From: JBGOTP01 sp041476545
GTDB taxonomy: Bacteria; Acidobacteriota; Vicinamibacteria; Vicinamibacterales; CAVVIG01
Reading direction: 5' to 3'
Length of the DNA stretch: 8,661 bases
NCBI GenBank assembly: GCA_041476545.1
Contig: JBGOTP010000227.1
Coordinates: 1 to 8,661 of the forward strand
Shown here: positions 1 through 5,334 of the stretch, piece by piece
Layout of the letters: every line of letters starts with the position of its first letter
How positions within the stretch are numbered: position 1 is the stretch's first letter
The notes under the pieces: model-generated
What the model was told of the DNA's origin: nothing
Databases searched by the model: none
Seen by the model: only the letters and a program-made list of their open reading frames with translations
Program-made: the position numbers and the translations under genes

Positions 1-726
1 GCTGGGGTTCGGGTCGGCTGGATGAGCGCGGCCGTCGAGAAATATCTGTCGAAACCCGGGAGCATCCTCAAAGAGCGCGACTAGGAGCGACGGCGTGTGA
101 ACCAATTTGGCCATAAACGGTGGGTCGGAGGCGGGGATAGGCAAGCCTTCCGGCAAACACCGCGTGTGGGGCGCATCCTTGAAATTGTTCCCGATCCGCT
201 CCTTGGCCAAAGCGGCTGCCCACGGAAGCGCCGACGGTTCTTCCGGATACCGATCCTCGTTCGCCAACCACACGCCCGACAGATCCGGCTTGCCATTCGA
301 CAAGCGCGGCACAGGCCGAGATGGAATCTTCGCCCGGTTGCGAAGAAGCGCCGCGAGCGTGCCTGGATCATCTCCAAGTGTGTTCAGTGACAAACCTTCC
401 TCGAGCCGGATATCGAGCTGCAGCGCCTGACCTGCTTGCAGCGCCACGTTCTGCCTGGAAAACGGCTGAAAGGCACAACACGGCATCGCAATCGAGATGT
501 CATAGGCTCCAGCGGGAAGCGATGCCAGCGTGTAACGGCCATCGGCCGACGTGACCGTACGAGCGCCTGCTCCACCTTGCTGGCTTTTGGCCTGGATGGG
601 CGCGTCGGGAACCGGAGCGCCATTCGGACCGGTCACGACGCCGGCAAATGAACCGCGGCCAGCCTGCGCAAACACGAGCCCGCCGAATGCCAGCAGCATA
701 CAGGCCGCGAAAACATGTCGCCGCAT
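1..726 (-). CDS. Exported protein with N-terminal carboxypeptidase-regulatory-like domain, C-terminus beyond the left edge (partial)
   Basis: The frame is open from ATG at 726 to base 1 (242 codons) with no stop, so the C-terminus lies outside the window. AAGGAG at 734-739 sits 7 bases before the ATG. Residues 1-21 are a signal peptide (hydrophobic core, cleavage near FAQA-G). Residues about 25-108 form a carboxypeptidase-regulatory-like beta sandwich, with the typical 'G.V.GPNGAPVPDA' start and 'DGRYTLASLPAGAYDI' core. After a linker, residues 147-242 begin with PDLSGVW and end in 'FRQIFLDGRAHPADPNPS', which matches a large family of secreted proteins of unknown function that I associate with Acidobacteriota genomes. 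In those, the next block is usually a GRWEGDTL-like motif, expected just outside this window. The role is unknown; binding at or near the cell surface is an inference. A plus-strand reading frame at 1-84 is its antisense shadow. Confidence 0.88.
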   Translation of the reverse strand, partial: MRRHVFAACMLLAFGGLVFAQAGRGSFAGVVTGPNGAPVPDAPIQAKSQQGGAGARTVTSADGRYTLASLPAGAYDISIAMPCCAFQPFSRQNVALQAGQALQLDIRLEEGLSLNTLGDDPGTLAALLRNRAKIPSRPVPRLSNGKPDLSGVWLANEDRYPEEPSALPWAAALAKERIGNNFKDAPHTRCLPEGLPIPASDPPFMAKLVHTPSLLVALFEDAPGFRQIFLDGRAHPADPNPS

Positions 727-733
727 GATGCGA

Positions 734-808
734 CTCCTTGTGGATTCCACGTCTCGACGAGGAAGAAATCGAACGGCGGATTCTAGCACGGGCCGCAAGG
801 CGCGTCAG
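734..808 (-). promoter_or_regulatory. Predicted sigma70-type promoter and RBS of the 1-726 gene
   Basis: On the minus strand, an extended -10 TGCTAGAAT (bases 788-780) lies 17 bases after a -35-like CTGACG (808-803). A start site near 773 would give a leader of roughly 47 bases ending in the AAGGAG ribosome site at 734-739. This is read by eye from consensus only. Confidence 0.5.
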
Positions 809-895
809 GTCGGCTGAGGAGTGCCGCTCTCGGTTGACGCGCGCAACGCCAGCGTGCGTGACACTGAAACATGAACGACAGGATCAGAAGGTAGA

Positions 896-912
896 GGCCG
901 ACTACGTCGGCC
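896..912 (-). terminator. GC hairpin overlapping the stop of the phosphotriesterase-like gene
   Basis: A perfect 7-bp inverted repeat, GGCCGAC / GTCGGCC, with a 3-base loop spans the TAG stop (902-904) of the upstream minus-strand gene. The following minus-strand bases are pyrimidine-rich (TCTACCTTCT) but are not a true U tract. It may act as a weak terminator or an mRNA 3' end structure; the function is inferred. Confidence 0.35.
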
Positions 913-2020
913 GGTGTTTCGTTGGCACAAACGCCAGGAACCGACGTGGATTGTCCACCATAATCTGGTGCAACACTTCGTCGCTCGCGCCTGCCGCCCT
1001 GAGCTTCGGCACAAACACCGTCAGGGTCTTCGCATAGCCGGGTCCATTGTTGCGCCTGATCGCATTTGAGCGTGCGAGATCTGAGGAGAACAGCAGATTC
1101 TCAGCGAAGCCTGCCTCGATAAGCGCCATGACCATTGGCACCTGCGGCGCGTCCGCGGGGCCTCCCAGACGGTCGAAACCGACAAATGCGCCGCGCTTGC
1201 AAATGGCTTTGTGCACTTGCACGCCTGGATCGACGAGATTCCCCAGATGGCCGATTACCACGCGCCGCGGCTTGACGCCGACATCTTCCAAAATGTCGAG
1301 CTGTTCCAGCGCGGCCTTCCCGGGGATGCCGGTGTGCGTGAAGATCGGCAGATTCGTCGCCATATGTGCCCGGCCAATTGCGCGGAACACCTTCCGTTCA
1401 TCGGCCATCATGTCATCCCACGACCCAATCTCGCCAAACACGCCGACGGGGTCCGCTTCGACCTGTTTGACCAGTGCGCGGACGATTTGGTCCTCGCTCA
1501 TGGTGCCGATCTCTTTCGTGTAGAAGGGCTGCGTGTATAAGCCAGCACCCGCCACGATGGGCATTTGGGACTTCATCGACAGCTGCCGCAGAAAATTCAT
1601 GTTGCGGCCCATGTCAGGATGGCCGCCATCGACGATGCAACCAATCCCTTCGCGCTTCGCGGAGGTTATTTCGTCCGCCATCAGATCGAGGTCCTGCATG
1701 AACGAAAGATCTGATGGTGCAGCCACAGGGGGCGCGGCGGTTGAAACTGGTGGCGCACTGGCGGCTCTGGTCGCGGCCGCATACCCATCAAACCGCGTCA
1801 AGAAATCCGCGGCCAACGACATGTGTTCATGAAACAGGATGGCGCTTCCGGACAGATCGTCCGGAGCATAATCTTTGAGGATCGTTCGGATGACAGCGCC
1901 CTTCGGGAAGCTTGGCGTAGCCGCCGAGACGAGGTTGGGGACGGCGGCCGCCGCCCCGACGCCCAACATCCCAAGTAGCTCCCGGCGCGTCCAACCGGAG
2001 TTCCGAACATCCCGTGACAC
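902..2020 (-). CDS. Tat-exported phosphotriesterase-family metal-dependent hydrolase
   Basis: This is a 372-residue TIM-barrel amidohydrolase of the phosphotriesterase/PHP family. The metal ligands are all visible: HxH in FHEHM (H64, H66), the bridging Glu in VFGEIGS (E197), H229 in THTGIPG, H258 in IGHLGN and D314 in FSSDL. A bridging Glu instead of carboxylated Lys is the arrangement of E. coli PHP-type members, not of the organophosphate-degrading enzymes, so the substrate is more likely a lactone or another ester; that is inference. The N-terminus WTRRELLGMLGVGAAAAVPNLVSAA is a twin-arginine signal (RR at 12-13), placing the enzyme outside the cytoplasm. The GTG start at 2020 is chosen because it gives a normal Tat n-region and lies 14 bases after the stop of the upstream gene. 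An ATG at 2098 is also in frame but would overlap that gene by over 60 bases. Residues 82-103 form an Ala/Pro-rich low-complexity insert just after the HxH strand. Confidence 0.87.
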   Translation of the reverse strand: MSRDVRNSGWTRRELLGMLGVGAAAAVPNLVSAATPSFPKGAVIRTILKDYAPDDLSGSAILFHEHMSLAADFLTRFDGYAAATRAASAPPVSTAAPPVAAPSDLSFMQDLDLMADEITSAKREGIGCIVDGGHPDMGRNMNFLRQLSMKSQMPIVAGAGLYTQPFYTKEIGTMSEDQIVRALVKQVEADPVGVFGEIGSWDDMMADERKVFRAIGRAHMATNLPIFTHTGIPGKAALEQLDILEDVGVKPRRVVIGHLGNLVDPGVQVHKAICKRGAFVGFDRLGGPADAPQVPMVMALIEAGFAENLLFSSDLARSNAIRRNNGPGYAKTLTVFVPKLRAAGASDEVLHQIMVDNPRRFLAFVPTKHRPT

Positions 2021-2034
2021 AGACGAAGAACTCG

Positions 2035-2433
2035 TTATTTCTTGGCAGTCGTCGTCTGAACGGCTGCGACACGCCAGCCAGCGGGTTGATGAACCCAAAT
2101 ATCCAGAACCCAGAGGTTGGCGCCACTCAGAAATCGACGAACATACACGTCGCCATAGCGCTTCACCTGGACTCGCTGCGAAGCGATGAATGGAGTAGGT
2201 TTCTGCGTCTTGAACTGGGCAAGCCGCTGAGCCTTGGTCATGAAGGCGCCCGTGTCATCGACCAACGTGAAGTCGTCGGCCGTCAGGCGATCCCACGTCG
2301 CGGCGTCTACCTTCGCGACGGCTTGGTCCCGCTCGTCCATTGTCTTCTGAAGGTCCGCAGGTACTTGCGCCAGGACAGGGCTAGCAGCGAGGCACAGGAA
2401 CACCGCGACACAGCTTATGCGAGCACCAGTCAT
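2035..2433 (-). CDS. Exported SnoaL/DUF4440-like (NTF2-fold) small protein
   Basis: This 132-residue protein has a Sec signal peptide (residues 1-22, ending SPVLA-Q). The mature part is one NTF2-like domain: helical start 'ERDQAVAKVDAATWDRLTADDFTLVDDTG' followed by strands with 'KRYGDVYVRRF' and the closing 'VLDIWVHQPAGWRVAAVQTT'. This is the DUF4440/SnoaL-like pattern. The family includes enzymes and plain binding proteins, and no catalytic set can be named here. The ATG at 2433 is preferred over the one at 2463 because AAGGAG (2440-2445) lies 6 bases before it and the signal peptide then begins normally (MTGARISC). The gene is followed after 14 bases by the phosphotriesterase-like gene and probably shares its transcript, suggesting a joint role outside the cytoplasm. 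Confidence 0.82.
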   Translation of the reverse strand: MTGARISCVAVFLCLAASPVLAQVPADLQKTMDERDQAVAKVDAATWDRLTADDFTLVDDTGAFMTKAQRLAQFKTQKPTPFIASQRVQVKRYGDVYVRRFLSGANLWVLDIWVHQPAGWRVAAVQTTTAKK

Positions 2434-2439
2434 CTCTAA

Positions 2440-2445
2440 CTCCTT
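2440..2445 (-). promoter_or_regulatory. RBS that decides the start of the DUF4440-like gene
   Basis: AAGGAG on the minus strand, 6 bases before the ATG at 2433. It lies inside the frame extended to the upstream ATG at 2463, which argues against that longer start. Confidence 0.7.
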
Positions 2446-2475
2446 CGCGGCAAACGGCCGCATTGGTTCGCGGCG

Positions 2476-2504
2476 ATCCTAGCGCACAATCCCATCCCTC
2501 CCAA
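2476..2504 (-). promoter_or_regulatory. Predicted promoter of the DUF4440 / phosphotriesterase-like unit
   Basis: On the minus strand, TTGGGA (2504-2499) and TAGGAT (2481-2476) are separated by 17 bases, a good sigma70 spacing. The predicted start is near 2469, with a short leader containing the RBS at 2440-2445. Confidence 0.5.
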
Positions 2505-2635
2505 CAACCTATTCGCGCTCGCCTTCCGTCGCTCATCCTTGCGCGCAAGCAGTCGGGTAGCGTTCGCAGCCATTCGTCACTGCGTCGTCGGCGCGCTGGT
2601 GGTATCGATGGGGAGGGGAACATCGATCACGGTGG

Positions 2636-2653
2636 GCTATCGATGACGATAGC
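2636..2653. repeat. 7-bp inverted repeat with 4-base loop
   Basis: GCTATCG / CGATAGC flanks the loop ATGA. It lies between the stronger hairpin at 2673-2717 and the promoter at 2476-2504. ATCGAT also occurs three times in 2603-2644. It could be a second transcript-end hairpin of the WXXGXW gene or an operator for the downstream unit; the sequence does not decide. Confidence 0.4.
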
Positions 2654-2672
2654 GGCGATTCGTTCGCATTGA

Positions 2673-2717
2673 GCGACGATGCGACCGACAGCACGATCCG
2701 CCGTCGGTCGCCGTCGC
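2673..2717 (-). terminator. Long GC hairpin after the WXXGXW gene
   Basis: An inner 9-bp perfect stem, GCGACCGAC (2681-2689) with GTCGGTCGC (2703-2711), carries a 13-base loop. It is extended by a 6-bp outer stem (2673-2678 with 2712-2717) across a 2-base bulge. It begins 11 bases past the stop of the minus-strand gene at 2729. No U tract follows on the minus strand, so this is either a U-less terminator or a 3' stabilising structure. Confidence 0.5.
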
Positions 2718-2728
2718 GAATTTATTGA

Positions 2729-3100
2729 CTAACGACGCCAATCGCGTCGGTCCCGATCCCGGTTCCGGTTCCGATCCCCGTCCCGGTCCCAATCCCGATC
2801 TCGATCCCGGTCGCGATCCCAATCCCGATCCCGCCGCCCAGGCGCCCAACGGGGCTGGACATACGGACGCACCCACGCGCCTGGTATCCACTGACGGCCG
2901 TACGGGGTCGATGCCCAGTAACCCGGCTGCCAGACGTATCCGGGCGCGACGGCATATGGACCCGGCGCGATCCATGCCCCGACAGGGGCGCCGATTCCAA
3001 TTTGGACCGAGAAGCGTGTCCCGGCATGTGCGACTGGCACCGCGAGCAGCGCGAGGAGAAACGTGAGACTGACGACTCGGATCACGTGTTGTTGACGCAT
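2729..3100 (-). CDS. Small exported WXXGXW-type repeat protein with Arg/Asp-rich tail
   Basis: This 123-residue protein has a clear Sec signal peptide (residues 1-26, ending VAHA-G). The mature part contains aromatic/Gly/Pro repeats of the WXXGXW/YXXGYW kind, 'GYVWQPGYW' (55-62) and 'RQWIPGAWV' (69-77), found in small envelope proteins of unknown function. Residues 89-123 are almost only Arg, Asp, Trp and Asn in alternating RD order, giving a highly charged, probably disordered tail. The start at 3100 is chosen because GGAGG (3109-3113) is 8 bases before it but only 2 bases before the alternative ATG at 3106. The tail is encoded by a degenerate hexanucleotide tandem repeat (see 2751-2834). 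A surface or periplasmic structural role is inference. Confidence 0.78.
   Translation of the reverse strand: MRQQHVIRVVSLTFLLALLAVPVAHAGTRFSVQIGIGAPVGAWIAPGPYAVAPGYVWQPGYWASTPYGRQWIPGAWVRPYVQPRWAPGRRDRDWDRDRDRDRDWDRDGDRNRNRDRDRRDWRR
2751..2834 (-). repeat. Degenerate hexanucleotide tandem repeat coding the Arg-Asp tail
   Basis: Fourteen consecutive 6-base units of the form TCCCGA/TCCCGG (plus-strand sense) run without interruption. Variants include TTCCGG, TCCCAA, TCTCGA and TCGCGA. In the minus-strand gene each unit adds two residues, mostly an Arg-Asp pair. Changes in unit number keep the frame, so the tail length may vary between strains by slippage. Confidence 0.8.
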
Positions 3101-3435
3101 GGTCATTGCCTCCGTCTGGGCCTTGGGAACGCGAGAGCCATGCCAGCCGCCGCGCTCGACGGGAGGCGCGGATTTGCTAAGAAAACCCGCGAGTCATGCA
3201 GGAGTACGGTTCGCGGTGACCATTTCCGAGGACATCGCCAAATTGCGGTCACGTACTGGCAGTTCACAGCCCGTTCGCGGACAGGACCGCGATGTGCGCC
3301 GGGTACAAGGTGGAGAGCGGTCTTGGTCCGTGTCCAGGACACCGACGAAGACATCATGTCCTCAGAGTTGTTCCGCGGCGCCGACGCAGATGAGCGACTT
3401 GCGACACGAGCGGACGCCCGGCGGTAGACGCTGCT
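3101..3435. other. Intergenic stretch without a supported gene
   Basis: This lies between the lipoprotein gene and the WXXGXW gene, both on the minus strand. It holds the RBS of the latter (3109-3113) and a 6-bp hairpin, TCGCGG / CCGCGA (3275-3292). Short open frames on both strands lack ribosome sites, known domains or sensible composition. I see no confident promoter here. Confidence 0.5.
3109..3113 (-). promoter_or_regulatory. RBS that decides the start of the WXXGXW gene
   Basis: GGAGG on the minus strand. It is spaced 8 bases from ATG 3100 and only 2 bases from ATG 3106, so the internal ATG is the better start. Confidence 0.65.
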
Positions 3436-4266
3436 TCAGGGCGTATAAGTGAGAGTGACGGTTCCACTCGCGGCCCCGGGTGGCTGCGGGAAATTGCTGT
3501 TGAAATAGACCTTGGCTTGGATTGTTCCTGCCGAGAAGTCGCCAGGGATCGAGAATGTTCTGGTCTGCGGCCGACCTCCCATTGGTATGCAACTCGACGC
3601 CGTGCCTACGCACGCCAGGATGACGTAGTTCCCGGAAAAATCGAGCCTCACCTCCAGTGGGCCGTTGGCGGCACGCACGGATCCCACGGTGACGCTGGCT
3701 TGGCTTCCCGCCGGAAGCGTGAACGCGAACGTGTCCGTCCTTCGCGGACCCGGCGGGGGACTCGGTGCTGGTGTCGGCGTAGGAGTTGGCGCTAGAGGCG
3801 AAGTCGACGGAACGGTTCCACCCGAGACATTGCCTTGCAGGCGATACGTGGCGGTGTCGAGCCCTGGTCCCCAGTTCAAGATGATTAGCGTGTGATCCCC
3901 ACCTTCGACGGGAGGCGAGAAGACGGATGGCTTTGCGAGACTCTCGTCAGTTGCGATCGCAGCCGCCTCATTACAACCGGGCGCTTCAGTGAGGATTTGA
4001 TCACCGGTGCAACGGCCACGGACCAACGCGGTATCGATGTCATTGTTCGCATTGGCCCAGTCCACCTGACTGGACAGCGTTCCAGCGCGATCGACACGGA
4101 AACTGACGACGGCAAATTGAAAAGGACTTACCCCCACGGACCCCTGTATTACAGAAGGCACACTGGACGGGGCGGTTGGAGCCGTGGCGTCCTTGCCGCC
4201 GCATGCGGCGTATGTGATAGCGGCAACGAAGAAAATCGCCGACAGTGACGATGACCTGCCAGCCAT
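3436..4266 (-). CDS. Lipoprotein with two beta-sandwich domains joined by a Pro/Thr linker
   Basis: This 276-residue protein has a lipoprotein signal: MAGRSSSLSAIFFVAAITYAAC, lipobox TYAAC with C22 as the lipidated residue. Residues about 40-147 look like a pre-peptidase C-terminal (PPC)-type beta domain: 'FRVDRAGTLSSQVDWANANNDIDTAL', then a Cys pair (C86, C98), then 'GGDHTLIILNW...ATYRL'. Residues 152-176 are a Pro/Thr/Ser linker (SPLAPTPTPTPAPSPPPGP). Residues 179-276 form a second similar beta domain with its own Cys pair (C219, C226). There is no catalytic domain, so it is probably an anchored binding or adhesion-type protein; the PPC assignment is by pattern only. The start at 4266 follows AAGGAAGG (4271-4278). 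The same frame stays open further upstream to 4617, but that extension shows no sensible protein and would bury the lipoprotein signal. Confidence 0.8.
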   Translation of the reverse strand: MAGRSSSLSAIFFVAAITYAACGGKDATAPTAPSSVPSVIQGSVGVSPFQFAVVSFRVDRAGTLSSQVDWANANNDIDTALVRGRCTGDQILTEAPGCNEAAAIATDESLAKPSVFSPPVEGGDHTLIILNWGPGLDTATYRLQGNVSGGTVPSTSPLAPTPTPTPAPSPPPGPRRTDTFAFTLPAGSQASVTVGSVRAANGPLEVRLDFSGNYVILACVGTASSCIPMGGRPQTRTFSIPGDFSAGTIQAKVYFNSNFPQPPGAASGTVTLTYTP

Positions 4267-4270
4267 ACGC

Positions 4271-4336
4271 CCTTCCTTTGACCACCGCGAGTTAGCGGGG
4301 ATTGCCGTTTTGGCTGTCCGAATTGGCACCGTTATA
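4271..4336 (-). promoter_or_regulatory. Weak promoter candidate and RBS of the lipoprotein gene
   Basis: TATAAC (4336-4331, minus strand) is a plausible -10, but no good -35 is found at 16-18 bases. The RBS AAGGAAGG (4278-4271) precedes ATG 4266 and decides that start. Confidence 0.35.
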
Positions 4337-4400
4337 CTCCAAAGCCCTCCACCTACGGCTACAAATGGATGTACGGCTATGCACTCCACTCCGGACGACG

Positions 4401-4419
4401 GCGCATCGGCGCGATGCGC
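4401..4419. repeat. 8-bp perfect hairpin between the small-gene pair and the lipoprotein gene
   Basis: GCGCATCG / CGATGCGC has a 3-base loop. It lies 62 bases past the stop of the minus-strand gene ending at 4482 and about 65 bases upstream of the lipoprotein -10 candidate. No U tract follows on either strand. It could be a terminator-like end of the pair or an operator of the lipoprotein gene. Confidence 0.45.
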
Positions 4420-4481
4420 GACATTTGAAGATCGGCTATCCGGCAAGCACGCCGCAGCAGACAACCTAGTCGGGCGGCTGA

Positions 4482-4721
4482 CTATCCTTCGTGTGTTGCG
4501 TCCCAACAACTCGGGTGAAAACCGTCGGATGTGCCTCCACAAAAGGCGGAACCTTTCGTTTCGATATTGACGATGACCCAAGCCCCCTTGGAGTAGGAGC
4601 CCCTGCATTGGACGCATTGACCGGCGCGATCTGCGATAGATCGAATACCGTTTGAACGATCTCCTCGTGGCGAGTCACGAACGGGCTGCGGGACAATCCG
4701 CCTCTTCGGATCGTAAATCAT
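4482..4721 (-). CDS. Small protein with a CxxC...C...HxxC putative zinc site
   Basis: This is a 79-residue cytosolic protein that I do not recognise. Its ATG (4721-4719) overlaps the TGA stop of the preceding gene as ATGA, which strongly suggests translational coupling and is the main reason for calling it. Residues 34-73 contain C36-x2-C39, a beta-rich stretch (GAWVIVNIE), then C61 and H69-x2-C72, a layout like small treble-clef or zinc-ribbon knuckles with a final HPSCW. The N-terminal 30 residues are basic and lack a signal. Zinc binding and any role in nucleic-acid or protein contact are inference. Another minus-strand frame (4466-4696) overlaps it but has neither coupling nor motif. Confidence 0.62.
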   Translation of the reverse strand: MIYDPKRRIVPQPVRDSPRGDRSNGIRSIADRAGQCVQCRGSYSKGAWVIVNIETKGSAFCGGTSDGFHPSCWDATHEG

Positions 4722-4966
4722 GACTCCCTCGCCTCGTCTGGTGCTGACAGCCCGAATAGTTCGACCAACCAGTTTGCTCGGCGCACCGGATCAACCCGGT
4801 AGGTAATGCCCTCAGCGACCACGCCGGGATGTTGATCCAGGGCGCGCAGGAGCACTTCGCGCTCTGGGTGCTCGGCAAACATCTCGCGCCAAGCCCCGAC
4901 GATCTCGCTCAGCGTCAAGTTGCGGCCAGACGACACGACGATATCCAACTTCTCGATGCTCGTCAT
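4718..4966 (-). CDS. Small cytosolic protein of unknown function, first gene of a coupled pair
   Basis: This is an 82-residue protein with no signal or membrane segment. It looks alpha-helical with one amphipathic central part (EIVGAWREMFAEHPEREVLLRALDQH) and a strand-like 'VVAEGITYRVDP'. The ATG at 4966 has AAGGAG (4976-4981) 9 bases upstream. It ends in TGA overlapping the ATG of the CxxC/HxxC protein, so the two are probably made together and may act as partners. I do not recognise the family. Confidence 0.65.
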   Translation of the reverse strand: MTSIEKLDIVVSSGRNLTLSEIVGAWREMFAEHPEREVLLRALDQHPGVVAEGITYRVDPVRRANWLVELFGLSAPDEARES

Positions 4967-5112
4967 TGCGGTTTTCTCCTTCTAGCGTTCGTGCGTATCC
5001 GTGGCGGAAAAAGGTGCCGACCTTGCCCGCTCGTGAAGACGCGACGACCGTGATGCCAGTTGATAAGGAGTAAGTAGAGAGGTAGATAAGCGTCCGACTC
5101 TTGAAGGTAGGA

Positions 5113-5131
5113 CACCTGCGCGAGGCAGGTG
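5113..5131 (-). promoter_or_regulatory. 7-bp hairpin in the long leader of the small-gene pair
   Basis: CACCTGC / GCAGGTG flanks a 5-base loop. If transcription starts at the -10 near 5148, this hairpin sits about 10 bases into a leader of about 175 bases. It could be an attenuator-like or mRNA-stabilising element. No U tract follows on the minus strand. Confidence 0.4.
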
Positions 5132-5147
5132 CGGTCGGCGAAAATCG

Positions 5148-5156
5148 ATCCTAGCA
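5148..5156 (-). promoter_or_regulatory. Extended -10 promoter candidate for the small-gene pair
   Basis: TGCTAGGAT on the minus strand (5156-5148) matches an extended -10. No good -35 is found at 17 bases, which is common for extended -10 promoters or activator-dependent ones. The 13-bp repeats lie immediately upstream. Confidence 0.45.
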
Positions 5157-5190
5157 TGTGCGGCGAAGCGCCATTCACGGCCCGCCGGTT

Positions 5191-5229
5191 CACAGTGGTC
5201 CACCACAGTGGTCCCCCAGAGTGGTCCGC
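5191..5229. repeat. Three 13-bp direct repeats (iteron-like)
   Basis: The core CACAGTGGTCC begins at 5191 and 5204, and CAGAGTGGTCC begins at 5217, an exact 13-base period. A weaker fourth relative (CAGGTGATCGA) begins at 5230. Each core contains the near-palindrome CCACAGTGG or a one-base variant. Confidence 0.75.
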
Positions 5230-5264
5230 CAGGTGATCGATAGAGATTCATTGAGGAATACCAA

Positions 5265-5277
5265 GGGACCACTGTGG
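5265..5277. repeat. Inverted copy of the 13-bp repeat
   Basis: GGGACCACTGTGG is the exact reverse complement of CCACAGTGGTCCC at 5203-5215. The 49-base spacer makes a local RNA hairpin less obvious and fits either paired protein sites or the ends of a dispersed element. Confidence 0.7.
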
Positions 5278-5334
5278 GGACGACAGCGGCATGAGACGCG
5301 CTAAATTCCTAATGATTCCGAGCGAAAACGCCTG

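Larger units (their letters stand above)
4967..5334. other. 368-base gene-free stretch with leader hairpin, promoter and iteron-like repeats
   Basis: This lies between the 3' end of the SPOR gene and the 5' end of the small-gene pair, both on the minus strand. It contains the RBS at 4976-4981, a hairpin at 5113-5131, an extended -10 at 5148-5156 and a cluster of 13-bp repeats at 5191-5229 with an inverted copy at 5265-5277. Overlapping open frames here have no ribosome site or domain and are not called. Confidence 0.6.

Noticed and set aside
1..84. Plus-strand frame ending in a stop at 82-84, looking like the 3' end of a gene entering from the left
   Set aside because: The minus strand over the same bases codes for a recognisable secreted family with a signal peptide, RBS and unbroken frame from 726.
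2021..2098. Longer start (ATG 2098) for the phosphotriesterase-like gene
   Set aside because: It overlaps the DUF4440-like gene by over 60 bases and puts the Tat motif too far inside; GTG 2020 fits better, although no strong RBS is visible.
2725..3066. Plus-strand frame rich in Asp-Pro-Gly repeats
   Set aside because: It is the antisense of the Arg-Asp tail repeat; the minus strand has a signal peptide, RBS and WXXGXW motifs.
3275..3292. Terminator for the lipoprotein gene
   Set aside because: The 6-bp hairpin is about 144 bases past the stop and has no U tract, so it is mentioned only as part of the gap.
4267..4617. N-terminal extension of the lipoprotein frame to 4617
   Set aside because: It would bury the lipoprotein signal; AAGGAAGG precedes the ATG at 4266 and the extension has no protein-like composition.
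4982..5272. Overlapping open frames in the gap (4963-5193 and 4982-5272, minus strand)
   Set aside because: No ribosome site, no domain and Arg-rich or repeat-derived composition; they also cover the predicted promoter and repeats.
5191..5277. CRISPR-like array
   Set aside because: Units are 13 bases in direct tandem with no unique spacers, and there are no cas genes.
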